DNA from: SM23-78 sp041479965
GTDB taxonomy: Archaea; Nanobdellota; Nanobdellia; Woesearchaeales; SM23-78
DNA: 6,259 nucleotides
NCBI GenBank assembly: GCA_041479965.1
Contig: JBGOZE010000064.1
Location: forward strand, 1 to 6,259
Direction of reading: 5' to 3'
The notes below the pieces were generated by a model, which ran no database searches, was not told where the DNA came from, and worked only from the letters and a program-made list of their open reading frames with translations. Position 1 is the stretch's first letter, and each line of letters opens with the position of its first letter. Shown piece after piece: positions 1 through 4,711 of this stretch. Both the position numbers and the translations under genes were made by a program.

Positions 1-39
1 AATGAAGGTTGATTTAAAAATTTTAGTAATTATAAATCA

Positions 40-56
40 TAAAAAAATAATTTTAT
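40..56 (-). terminator. T-rich terminator after the micro-ORF pair
   Basis: On the minus strand the TAA of the 42-codon ORF lies within AATAAAATTATTTTTTTAT, which ends in a run of seven T. The AT-rich flanks can fold weakly. T-runs are the usual archaeal intrinsic termination signal, and the position directly at the gene end fits. The stem is weak and the whole region is AT-rich, so this is tentative. Confidence 0.3.
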
Positions 57-181
57 TGAGTCAAGAACAGGTAGGCTACCATCTGCTCCTCTTCCTCAGG
101 CGCTATTAGTGCGTGCTCTCTCATTATCTGGACTAGTTGCTGGGGGTAGCTGGTTTCTCTTTCACGGGCTTCAGATGCCAT
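53..181 (-). CDS. Micro-protein of 42 residues, second of a tandem pair
   Basis: No family is recognised. The ORF begins MASEARERET and ends VAYLFLTQ. It is charged and probably helical, with an acidic stretch EEEE at residues 34-37, no membrane segment and no cysteine. The start is chosen because GAGGTGA, a 7-base match to the extended archaeal Shine-Dalgarno, ends five bases before the ATG, and an in-frame TAA lies 12 bases upstream. It follows the 33-codon ORF with a 12-base gap and in the same frame, so co-transcription and possible translational coupling are likely. Codon use (CAG, GAG, CTG, TAC, GCC) resembles the larger genes of the window. The T-rich sequence at its stop may end the transcript. 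The Shine-Dalgarno and codon use support real translation, but homology cannot be judged from the sequence alone. Confidence 0.5.
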   Translation of the reverse strand: MASEARERETSYPQQLVQIMREHALIAPEEEEQMVAYLFLTQ

Positions 182-186
182 GTATT

Positions 187-193
187 TCACCTC
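187..193 (-). promoter_or_regulatory. Shine-Dalgarno GAGGTGA of the 42-codon ORF
   Basis: GAGGTGA matches seven bases of AGGAGGTGATC, the complement of the usual 16S rRNA 3' end. Five bases separate it from the ATG at 181. It lies directly behind the TAA of the preceding micro-ORF, a layout typical of reinitiation within an operon. It decides the start of this ORF. Confidence 0.6.
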
Positions 194-295
194 TTAAAAA
201 AATTCGAATGCGCTTGGCTTTCTTTTGTTCATGTTCTTCACCTGCACAAAGAACAGGTTCTGGATGTAGGCTTGATTTTCGTGTAAGTTCATCAT
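194..295 (-). CDS. Micro-protein of 33 residues, first of a tandem pair
   Basis: No family is recognised. The product starts MMNLHENQAY, has a hydrophobic middle (IQNLFFVQV, residues 11-19) and a basic then aromatic end (NKRKPSAFEFF). GGTGATC, a 7-base match to the extended Shine-Dalgarno, lies four bases before the first of two adjacent ATG codons. Codon choice (AAC, TAC, ATC, CAG, CTG, GTG, AAG) agrees with the large genes nearby. It ends in TAA after a run of seven T, and the next ORF starts 12 bases on in the same frame. The pair could therefore be two short genes or one 80-codon gene interrupted by a stop. A competing frame across this stretch has no ATG and is less favoured. A stem-loop lies 35 bases upstream and may be part of its leader. 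Confidence 0.42.
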   Translation of the reverse strand: MMNLHENQAYIQNLFFVQVKNMNKRKPSAFEFF

Positions 296-299
296 TTTC

Positions 300-306
300 G
301 ATCACC
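300..306 (-). promoter_or_regulatory. Shine-Dalgarno GGTGATC of the 33-codon ORF
   Basis: GGTGATC matches the downstream half of AGGAGGTGATC, with a 4-base spacer to the first ATG (295) or 7 bases to the second (292). It is the main reason for preferring this frame over the overlapping alternative. Confidence 0.5.
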
Positions 307-329
307 CAAACTTTTTTTCGGATTAATAG

Positions 330-371
330 GCGACGACTGAGCTTTTGAGGGGGTAAAGGCCTTGTCGTCGC
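330..371. repeat. 42-base imperfect inverted repeat / stem-loop
   Basis: The outer arms GCGACGAC (330-337) and GTCGTCGC (364-371) are perfectly complementary. Inside them a 3/3 internal loop is followed by a second short stem, GCTTT (341-345) with AAAGGC (355-360, one bulged base), closing a 9-base loop TGAGGGGGT. It is the most GC-rich structure in an AT-rich intergenic region. Read on the minus strand it falls in the presumed 5' leader of the micro-ORF pair, with loop ACCCCCTCA. It could be a leader regulatory hairpin, a small structured RNA or a protein-binding dyad. No known riboswitch or RNA family is recognised. Confidence 0.45.
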
Positions 372-423
372 TCAAATCCTTATTGATTATAACACAGATT
401 TATTCATTTAAATACCCTACGTC

Positions 424-469
424 AACATGTCCAGTGCTTCGTAAAACACAGAAAAACATGTCCAGTGCT
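424..469. repeat. Two direct repeats AACATGTCCAGTGCT, 31 bases apart
   Basis: The 15-base sequence AACATGTCCAGTGCT occurs exactly at 424-438 and again at 455-469. The start-to-start distance of 31 bases is about three helical turns, which would place both on the same DNA face. Each contains the palindrome ACATGT. The pair lies in the divergent intergenic region, 31 bases upstream of the TATA box of the nucleotidyltransferase gene. This fits an operator or activator site, but the regulator is unknown. Confidence 0.5.
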
Positions 470-499
470 ATAAGCCTTCACCCACTAATCCTGACAAGC

Positions 500-508
500 T
501 TTATAAAA
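500..508 (+). promoter_or_regulatory. TATA box of the nucleotidyltransferase gene
   Basis: TTTATAAAA is centred about 26 bases before the ATG at 530. In archaea this distance places the transcription start at or next to the ATG, giving a leaderless mRNA, and no Shine-Dalgarno is seen. It decides the start at 530 rather than at an earlier in-frame ATG. Confidence 0.6.
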
Positions 509-529
509 CAAGCTCCTAACCCTCACCTG

Positions 530-1267
530 ATGAAAGTCACCATTGTGAAGGATACCAGGCTAATCAAGGCAGTAAAAGACGGCCTTAGAGCACTTCCTGC
601 CTGGGAGTGCCGGAGGAAAGTATTGAACAATCTGGAAGATTACAAAGTATATCTTTATGGAGGGGCGCTCCGCGACTTGATGACCAATAACATTAACGGG
701 TCAGAGATTATCATCAATGATTTTGACTGGCTGGTTGATGACAATGAAAACCCTCGTTCAGTTGCCAAGCTCCTCAAGGGAGCAGAAGGATTGACTCGCA
801 ACCGCTTCGGCAATGTGAAGCTGGTGATGAACAACTTCGCAGAGATGGACATCATACCTTTCAGCACTACCTATCTGAACCTTAGCCAAGAAGCAACTCC
901 TCCGTCCCAGCCAATAACCATAGAGAACATACTTCTGGAGTCAGACTTCACCCCTAATTCAGTAGCCTACTCTCTTAATGAAAGAGTGCTTTACGACTAC
1001 AAAGCCATCCATGCCATCAAGTCAAAGGTTTTTGAGCTAATCAATCCCAAAGACTATGATTATGTGGTCCTTGCCAAGATAATCCTGCAATCAGACAAGC
1101 TAGGCTTCAGCCTGGGACCAAAAGCACAAGCATTCATCGAGGATAAATACTCTCCAAGACTTGACAAGGATATAAAAGAATATCTGGAATATAAGAATAA
1201 GTCTGAAAATTACAGCCGAGTAATCTCAAGGCTAAGAGAGATACAGCAGGATGCTGAAGAGGAATAA
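530..1267 (+). CDS. Stand-alone class II nucleotidyltransferase (poly(A) polymerase/CCA-adding head domain)
   Basis: This protein of 245 residues resembles the catalytic head of class II poly(A) polymerases and CCA-adding enzymes, which transfer nucleotides to RNA 3' ends using two metal ions. Visible motifs in order are GGALRD (44-49), DFDWLV (64-69) with the first two metal-binding aspartates D64 and D66, EMDII with the third candidate aspartate D107, and ESDFTPNSVAY (137-147), which matches the RRDFTINA motif of the family. FELIN (168-172) fits the end of the head domain. Only about 75 residues follow, far fewer than the neck, body and tail of a full CCA enzyme, so RNA binding must be minimal or supplied in trans. 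Archaeal CCA-adding enzymes are class I, so a class II head here suggests another substrate or lateral acquisition. The start at 530 is set by a TATA box 26 bases upstream. An open frame reaches back to 362 but crosses the promoter. The gene converges on the next one with a 33-base gap. The fold assignment is good; the substrate is unknown. Confidence 0.72.
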   Translation: MKVTIVKDTRLIKAVKDGLRALPAWECRRKVLNNLEDYKVYLYGGALRDLMTNNINGSEIIINDFDWLVDDNENPRSVAKLLKGAEGLTRNRFGNVKLVMNNFAEMDIIPFSTTYLNLSQEATPPSQPITIENILLESDFTPNSVAYSLNERVLYDYKAIHAIKSKVFELINPKDYDYVVLAKIILQSDKLGFSLGPKAQAFIEDKYSPRLDKDIKEYLEYKNKSENYSRVISRLREIQQDAEEE

Positions 1268-1271
1268 GAGC

Positions 1272-1291
1272 TTATTGCAAATATTCAATAA
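1272..1291. terminator. Weak AT-rich hairpin between convergent genes
   Basis: TTATTG (1272-1277) and CAATAA (1286-1291) are perfect complements around an 8-base loop. They lie within the 33 bases separating two convergent stops, where a shared terminator would be expected. The stem has only two G-C pairs and no T-run follows on either strand, so this is weak. Confidence 0.22.
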
Positions 1292-1300
1292 CCTACATAA

Positions 1301-1669
1301 TCAATCAGCAACAGGCACTACCTTAATCATCTTTTCTAAATCCGAAACCTTCTCCTTGAGTCTTGAATTTTCTGAGCGTATTTTTTGATGCACATCCATT
1401 GCATGAGGAAGGTCAAGGCTGTAAACACAGAAGACTCCTTCACCAATCTTTTCCCTGTCCTGGTCAGGCACCCCGCACCTTTGGCCATGACCTCCAGTAT
1501 TATAAGAGCATTCTACATCGAGCGATATATAGGGACCTGCTGGGCTTTTGGATATCTTTACCTTGACATCAGTTGGCTTTTTAAGCACTTCCTTTCCATC
1601 ATAATCTCTTCCCCTGCATTTTATCGGGAAAACAACAGACATGTAACAATCAATTGTCTTTTCACCCAT
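1301..1669 (-). CDS. Hypothetical Cys/His-containing protein with C-terminal coiled coil
   Basis: This protein of 122 residues has no recognised family. Residues 1-60 look like alternating beta strands (SVVFPIKC, DVKVKISKS, YISLDVEC). C8, C18, C54, H61, C65 and C81 are spread through the first 85 residues, and CSYNTGGHGQRC (54-65) could be a metal-binding loop, though the spacing fits no standard zinc finger. Residues about 93-118 form a heptad-like amphipathic helix (IRSENSRLKEKVSDLEKMI), suggesting dimerisation. The start is supported by GGGGTGGT a few bases before the ATG, and by a TATA-like TTTTTAAATTTT about 38 bases upstream, which implies a short leader. It is convergent with the nucleotidyltransferase and divergent from the 65-residue ORF. 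The long plus-strand frames over this stretch lack such signals. The gene is likely real; its function is unknown. Confidence 0.62.
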   Translation of the reverse strand: MGEKTIDCYMSVVFPIKCRGRDYDGKEVLKKPTDVKVKISKSPAGPYISLDVECSYNTGGHGQRCGVPDQDREKIGEGVFCVYSLDLPHAMDVHQKIRSENSRLKEKVSDLEKMIKVVPVAD

Positions 1670-1700
1670 GCTACCACCCCATAAAACTGAAGAAACCAGT

Positions 1701-1712
1701 AAAATTTAAAAA
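1701..1712 (-). promoter_or_regulatory. TATA-like element of the Cys/His protein gene
   Basis: On the minus strand this reads TTTTTAAATTTT. Its centre is 38 bases before the ATG at 1669, which would give a leader of about 12 bases carrying the GGGGTGGT ribosome site at 1673-1680. Confidence 0.4.
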
Positions 1713-1767
1713 TCTTCTGCTTAATGACTACTCCGGGATTAATATGAACCTAACCAAAACAAAAAAG

Positions 1768-1776
1768 TATTAAAAA
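1768..1776 (+). promoter_or_regulatory. TATA box of the 65-residue ORF
   Basis: TATTAAAAA, preceded by an A-rich stretch that could act as a BRE, is centred 26 bases before the ATG at 1798. The spacing predicts a leaderless transcript starting at that ATG. This is the main evidence that the short ORF is expressed. Confidence 0.5.
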
Positions 1777-1797
1777 CATCCTTCGTTTCCACTTTTC

Positions 1798-1995
1798 ATG
1801 CTTGAAGATATTGCAAAAACATCTGATAACCTACTACGCAAAGAACTGATTGTCCCTGAATCTAATAGAGGAGAATTATCTCAGCCCATAGTCCCTGAAA
1901 GATTCTCCAGCACAACGAGCCCGGTGCATGGAGGCATACTCCCTCCAGAATACACTTCAGTCACGACAATAGAACATTTAGAAAATTATCAATAA
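1798..1995 (+). CDS. Hypothetical 65-residue protein, leaderless
   Basis: No family is recognised. The N-terminal part (MLEDIAKTSDNLLRKEL) looks like an amphipathic helix. The rest is Pro/Ser/Thr-rich and probably disordered. A short internal duplication is visible: IVPES at residues 18-22 and IVPER at 31-35. There is no signal peptide, membrane segment or cysteine. The start is supported by a TATA box 26 bases upstream and by the absence of a Shine-Dalgarno, as in other genes here. The 3' end overlaps the end of cdc6 by seven bases in convergent orientation, so transcripts of the two would be complementary at their ends. The protein composition is unremarkable and the length short, so a chance ORF cannot be excluded. 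Confidence 0.42.
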   Translation: MLEDIAKTSDNLLRKELIVPESNRGELSQPIVPERFSSTTSPVHGGILPPEYTSVTTIEHLENYQ

Positions 1996-3044
1996 TCCGT
2001 CAGTTTTTTCTCGACAATCGTAGTATTCCCGCCTGTGCCTTTCTGCTTCTTGGTTGAGATGAATTGGCTCTTGTCAAGCTCCTCGATCTTGCGCTGGAAG
2101 GTCTTATAGGTCTGCTTGCCGCCTTTTTCCTGGTAGACCTTGTAAAGGTCTCCTATCTTCTTGCCAGAATGCTCCTTGATGATGGCCAGGATGAACTTGG
2201 TGTCCTCTGCAAGCTCATTGCTGCTCTTGATGGTGAAGTTCTCCAGCTTGACAATGGCTTTCTCTACGTCAGCGACATTTATCTTCTTCTTGCTCTGCTC
2301 CTCAGCAATAAGAGCTGACTCTCTCATCAGGAAAAGCCCTGTCCTGATGTCTTTTATCTCATAGGTCTTCTTGGCAAGCTTGTTGAAAGCTCCTTCTTCC
2401 CAAACTCCTTCTGGAAAAGCATAGCCTGCCCTCATCTTGAGTATCTCATGAGTCTCGTGCTCATTGTACTGCTTGAACTCCAGCATCTCTGCCATGAGCC
2501 TTGATTTTATCCTGCTATCAAGAGTCACAACCCATTCCTTGAAATTGGTTATGAGGCAGATGCTCTTCTTGTAGATGTCCTCGAGGATGAAGTACAGGAA
2601 GTCATATTCCTCTGCCTTGTCAATCTCGTCAAAGATGAAGACAGCAGACTTCTTGTTGACCATGCTCGAGACTACCTTGTAAAGGTCTACGGTCTTCTTG
2701 TTCTGCACCAGCCTGTAGCCCAGGTGCTCGCATATCTCCACCACGACCTTGTAAGAGGTGTTGTTCTGCCAGCAATTGATATATATTGGAAAGATATCGT
2801 CTGTCTGCTCCTCAAGCTCTTTCACCACATGCCTTGCAGCAGCTGTCTTGCCAATCCCCGGAGGGCCGTACATGAATACATTCCTGCCATTCCTATCCTG
2901 GAACAATGGCTTGATGCACTCTGCGATAAAGCGCTGCTCTTTCTCCCTAAAAGGAAGTATTTTTGGCAAGAACTCAAAATCCAAAGCCTCCTCGTTCCTG
3001 ATGAGGCTCTCACCACCCTTCAGCATGTTATCAAACAAACCCAT
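1989..3044 (-). CDS. cdc6: Orc1/Cdc6-type replication initiator AAA+ ATPase
   Basis: This protein of 351 residues is homologous to archaeal Orc1/Cdc6, which binds origins and helps load the MCM helicase. Motifs in order: FREKEQRFI (32-40), matching the N-terminal PFR/HRE-type signature; Walker A GPPGIGKT (60-67); the INCWQNNTSYKVV segment (89-101), equivalent to the family's INC..IDT.Y.V; Walker B VFIFDEID (135-142); sensor 1 N167 in LITN; a candidate arginine finger R182 in KSRL; and sensor 2 R234 in KDIRTGLFLMRE. Residues about 281-348 form the winged-helix DNA-binding domain, with the wing around KKQKGTGGN. At 351 residues it is somewhat shorter than many archaeal homologues. Its TATA box lies about 27 bases before the ATG and there is no Shine-Dalgarno, so the mRNA is probably leaderless. 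The upstream intergenic region holds a four-copy repeat array that is a candidate binding region for this protein. Family assignment is secure. Whether it is the main initiator or an extra paralogue is not visible. Confidence 0.93.
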   Translation of the reverse strand: MGLFDNMLKGGESLIRNEEALDFEFLPKILPFREKEQRFIAECIKPLFQDRNGRNVFMYGPPGIGKTAAARHVVKELEEQTDDIFPIYINCWQNNTSYKVVVEICEHLGYRLVQNKKTVDLYKVVSSMVNKKSAVFIFDEIDKAEEYDFLYFILEDIYKKSICLITNFKEWVVTLDSRIKSRLMAEMLEFKQYNEHETHEILKMRAGYAFPEGVWEEGAFNKLAKKTYEIKDIRTGLFLMRESALIAEEQSKKKINVADVEKAIVKLENFTIKSSNELAEDTKFILAIIKEHSGKKIGDLYKVYQEKGGKQTYKTFQRKIEELDKSQFISTKKQKGTGGNTTIVEKKLTDY

Positions 3045-3067
3045 GGAAGAGAGAAGCTTGAAGGCTG

Positions 3068-3075
3068 TTTAAATA
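3068..3075 (-). promoter_or_regulatory. TATA box of cdc6
   Basis: Read on the minus strand this is TATTTAAA within AAAAAATATTTAAACAG, centred about 27 bases before the ATG at 3044. It implies a leaderless cdc6 transcript. The repeat array begins only about 20 bases further upstream, so protein bound there could affect this promoter. Confidence 0.6.
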
Positions 3076-3093
3076 TTTTTTGCTGGCAAAGTC

Positions 3094-3286
3094 GGAAACA
3101 TACCGGATTTTGTCAGCTCAAAAATATTCAGATTTTTGTTGTTGAAAAAACCCTGATTTTGAAACTCAAAAATTCTCAAATTTTTGTTGTTGGTTGACAA
3201 CTCAAAAATCTTTTAATTTTTGTTGTTGGAGAAGCCGGAAATATCCTGATTCATTGAACTCAAACATTTTTAGAATTGATGTTGCA
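3094..3286. repeat. Four-copy AT-rich repeat array with internal dyads
   Basis: The core unit is 28 bases: CTCAAAAAT, six variable bases, then ATTTTTGTTGTTG. Perfect-arm copies lie at 3117-3144, 3165-3192 and 3201-3228. A degenerate copy (CTCAAACAT ... TTGATGTTG) lies at 3259-3286. The arms CAAAAAT and ATTTTTG form an inverted repeat with a constant 6-base spacer of differing sequence (attcag, tctcaa, ctttta), as expected for a dimer-binding site. A second box of type GGAAANATNCCNGATT precedes copies 1, 2 and 4, at 3094-3109, 3144-3158 and 3237-3251, always 6-7 bases before CTC. Copy 3 lacks it. Start-to-start distances are 48, 36 and 58 bases. All copies point the same way. Confidence 0.8.
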
Positions 3287-3301
3287 AAATAAAATAGAAA
3301 A
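3286..3301 (-). terminator. T-rich terminator after the cohesin gene
   Basis: Twelve bases beyond the TAG of the cohesin gene the minus strand reads TTTTCTATTTTATTTT, three T4 runs in succession. Archaeal RNA polymerase can terminate at such runs without a hairpin. It borders the cdc6-upstream repeat array and would keep read-through out of it. Confidence 0.35.
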
Positions 3302-3313
3302 GCTGCGCGAATC

Positions 3314-4603
3314 CTACCTGAATCTCTTCAGCATCTCGTCAACCTTTGCAGGATCCCATCCTGAGCCTATGAGAGCATCACGAATCTGGGAGAGAGTATA
3401 ATCTTTTGCAAGGCAATCTCTTATATACTCATCGGCAGCGATCTCCTGGCCAGAAGGAAGGTTATCAGGAGATTCCTGTTGTGATGGAGACTTTCCTGCA
3501 GCTCTCGCTCCAGGAAGCCCTGTTTTTGAGCCAGGAGTTCTGGCTTTTCTGGCAAAGCTGACCACTAGGAACACTATGATGAAGATTATTGCTATCAAGC
3601 CCACTGCAAGGCCAATTGAATTAGTATCTAGCTCTCCTTTAACATTAACATCTGATTCATTCAATCCTGCCTGAGCATCCAGGTCTTCCTGTGTCTGCGC
3701 TTGTCCTGCCAGCTCTGTCTGCTGGTTCAGGTTCACCTCAGGAACATAGGTGCATGCTTCACTGGTCGCAGGCTTGTTTGCTGTTGAGTTGCAGTTCTTA
3801 ATGTCTGAGCAAGTCCGAGTCCTAGTGCCAGTGCTTGCACACTCGCTCCACACACTGCAAATCCAGGAAGGCACACAAGCAGTAGTGTTAGAGCAGCCCA
3901 GGCACGAGCCGCTGCTTCCCCCGCCTCCGTCGCCTCCGTCACCATTATCTCCAACAGTACAGCTCTCGCTCTCAGCAGGCTTATCATCCTCTGTGCCGCA
4001 GTAATTATTATCAGTGCAAACCCTGGTCCTCAGGCTATCAATGCAGTCGCCATAATCAGTACACTCCCAATCCTCCACGCAAGGGCAAGCAGTCACTGTG
4101 ATGGTGCTGTCATGAGCTGTATTGTCCAATGGAGTGCTGTTGACGTCAGACAGCTGGACATTCAAGAGCCTCAGGCTGCTCGTTGGCGGCACATGAGCGG
4201 AGTCCCTGGTCCTGAAGACTATCTTTGCCAATACTCCACTGCTGCTACTTGGGCTGCTAGAGCCAACTAGTGTGCTCAAGACATCGTCTATCAGGCCAGA
4301 TGATGGCACTGAGGTATATGAAAAGCAGAAATCGCATTCGCCACCAGTATCAAGGAATCCTCCGTCAGTTATGTTGATGAATTCCAAGATGCTCTGATTA
4401 TATGACAGGTCAAACTGATAGCCATACACATCTTCAACATCGCTGATAGTGACATTGACAGGGACATCAACTATGGGGCACAGGTCTAAGTCAATGGATG
4501 AAGGAATCACCTCAACAAGAGCAGATGCAAAACCCATTAATAGGATAAATAATACTGGAAAGAGAAAGAGCTGCCTGTTCCAATCAACATCCTTAATTCC
4601 CAT
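3314..4603 (-). CDS. Membrane-anchored extracellular protein with cohesin domain and two cysteine-rich repeats
   Basis: This protein of 429 residues is probably displayed on the cell surface. Residues 1-10 are polar, 11-29 are a hydrophobic signal segment (QLFLFPVLFILLMGFASAL), and about 31-171 are a cohesin-like beta-sandwich (YGYQFDLSYNQSILEF at 60-75; GVLAKIVFRT at 123-132). Two six-cysteine thrombospondin-like repeats follow: C175-C181-C187-C196-C202-C215 and C243-C249-C255-C265-C271-C284, each with a W, RTR and KPA.S pattern and nearly identical spacing. A Gly/Ser linker (about 220-233) and a CLGC pair (C234, C237) separate them. A Gln/Asp-rich stalk leads to a membrane helix (329-350), a basic stop-transfer, a Ser/Pro-rich tail and a short helical C-terminal module (392-429, YIRDCLAKDYTLSQIRDALIGSGW). 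Cohesins bind dockerins in the known systems; the partner here is not visible. The leader contains AAGG seven T bases before the ATG, and a TATA box lies about 60 bases upstream. Overall architecture is well supported. A binding or adhesion role is inference. Confidence 0.8.
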   Translation of the reverse strand: MGIKDVDWNRQLFLFPVLFILLMGFASALVEVIPSSIDLDLCPIVDVPVNVTISDVEDVYGYQFDLSYNQSILEFINITDGGFLDTGGECDFCFSYTSVPSSGLIDDVLSTLVGSSSPSSSSGVLAKIVFRTRDSAHVPPTSSLRLLNVQLSDVNSTPLDNTAHDSTITVTACPCVEDWECTDYGDCIDSLRTRVCTDNNYCGTEDDKPAESESCTVGDNGDGGDGGGGSSGSCLGCSNTTACVPSWICSVWSECASTGTRTRTCSDIKNCNSTANKPATSEACTYVPEVNLNQQTELAGQAQTQEDLDAQAGLNESDVNVKGELDTNSIGLAVGLIAIIFIIVFLVVSFARKARTPGSKTGLPGARAAGKSPSQQESPDNLPSGQEIAADEYIRDCLAKDYTLSQIRDALIGSGWDPAKVDEMLKRFR

Positions 4604-4610
4604 AAAAAAA

Positions 4611-4614
4611 CCTT
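4611..4614 (-). promoter_or_regulatory. Ribosome binding site of the cohesin gene
   Basis: AAGG on the minus strand lies seven T bases before the ATG at 4603. It is a short match, but it is the only one in the presumed 35-base leader and supports this start over the internal Met 23. Confidence 0.4.
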
Positions 4615-4660
4615 GCTATTTCACAATAATAATTCCTGTTTTTATCTTTTTTCTTCTGAT

Positions 4661-4668
4661 TATTTAAA
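4661..4668 (-). promoter_or_regulatory. TATA box of the cohesin gene
   Basis: The minus strand reads TTTAAATA within AAAAATTTAAATAATC. Its centre is about 61 bases before the ATG, giving a leader of about 35 bases with a ribosome site, unlike the leaderless genes nearby. Its presence shows that the gene need not depend on read-through from the hydrolase gene. Confidence 0.5.
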
Positions 4669-4685
4669 TTTTTGTATAGAAAGAC

Positions 4686-4711
4686 AAAAAAAGTGATTTC
4701 TAGAATAGAAA
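4686..4711 (-). terminator. Hairpin plus T-run after the Ntn hydrolase gene
   Basis: Immediately after the TAG, the minus strand reads TTTCTA, TTC, TAGAAA (a perfect 6-base stem with a 3-base loop), then ATCAC and seven T (4692-4686). This has the form of an intrinsic terminator. The stem is AT-rich, but the T-run alone is a plausible archaeal signal. Confidence 0.5.

Larger units (their letters stand above)
3045..3313. other. Candidate replication origin / initiator-binding region beside cdc6
   Basis: These 269 bases contain no gene. They are strongly AT-rich and lie between the cdc6 start and the end of the cohesin gene. They hold the cdc6 TATA box and, immediately upstream, an array of four 28-base elements with internal dyads, plus an associated second box. 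Archaeal origins are typically next to orc1/cdc6 and consist of repeated initiator-binding sites around an easily melted AT-rich segment. This layout fits that. The elements do not resemble the GC-rich ORB consensus of well-studied archaea. A pure transcriptional control region for cdc6 is the main alternative. Confidence 0.5.

Noticed and set aside
290..296. Box C-like ATGATGA on the minus strand, possible C/D guide RNA
   Set aside because: No box D (CTGA) occurs at a suitable distance, and the motif is explained by the two adjacent ATG codons of the 33-codon ORF.
171..305. Alternative minus-strand frame with a GTG start, 44 residues ending FLRGEIHGI, overlapping the 42-codon ORF start by 11 bases
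   Set aside because: It has no ATG and no ribosome site before the GTG, and its codon use fits the neighbours less well than the frame with GGTGATC and ATG. It remains the main competitor to the 33-codon ORF.
109..348. Plus-strand open frame of 79 codons
   Set aside because: It lies antisense to the micro-ORF pair, has no TATA box or ribosome site, and its Cys/Ser/Phe-rich composition looks like a reverse-strand shadow.
362..529. In-frame upstream extension of the nucleotidyltransferase by 56 codons, starting at 362
   Set aside because: The extension runs through the direct repeats and the TATA box at 500-508, has no ribosome site, and its residues do not belong to the transferase fold. The ATG at 530 sits exactly where a leaderless start is expected.
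2724..3197. Plus-strand open frame of 157 codons across the cdc6 start and the repeat array
   Set aside because: It is antisense to the conserved AAA+ motifs of cdc6 and runs into the repeats. Its C-terminal duplicated residues are only translations of the repeat units.
3117..3286. CRISPR array
   Set aside because: Only four units, gaps between them of 20, 8 and 30 bases, and the last copy degenerate. The internal dyad with a variable centre fits protein binding, and no cas gene is present.
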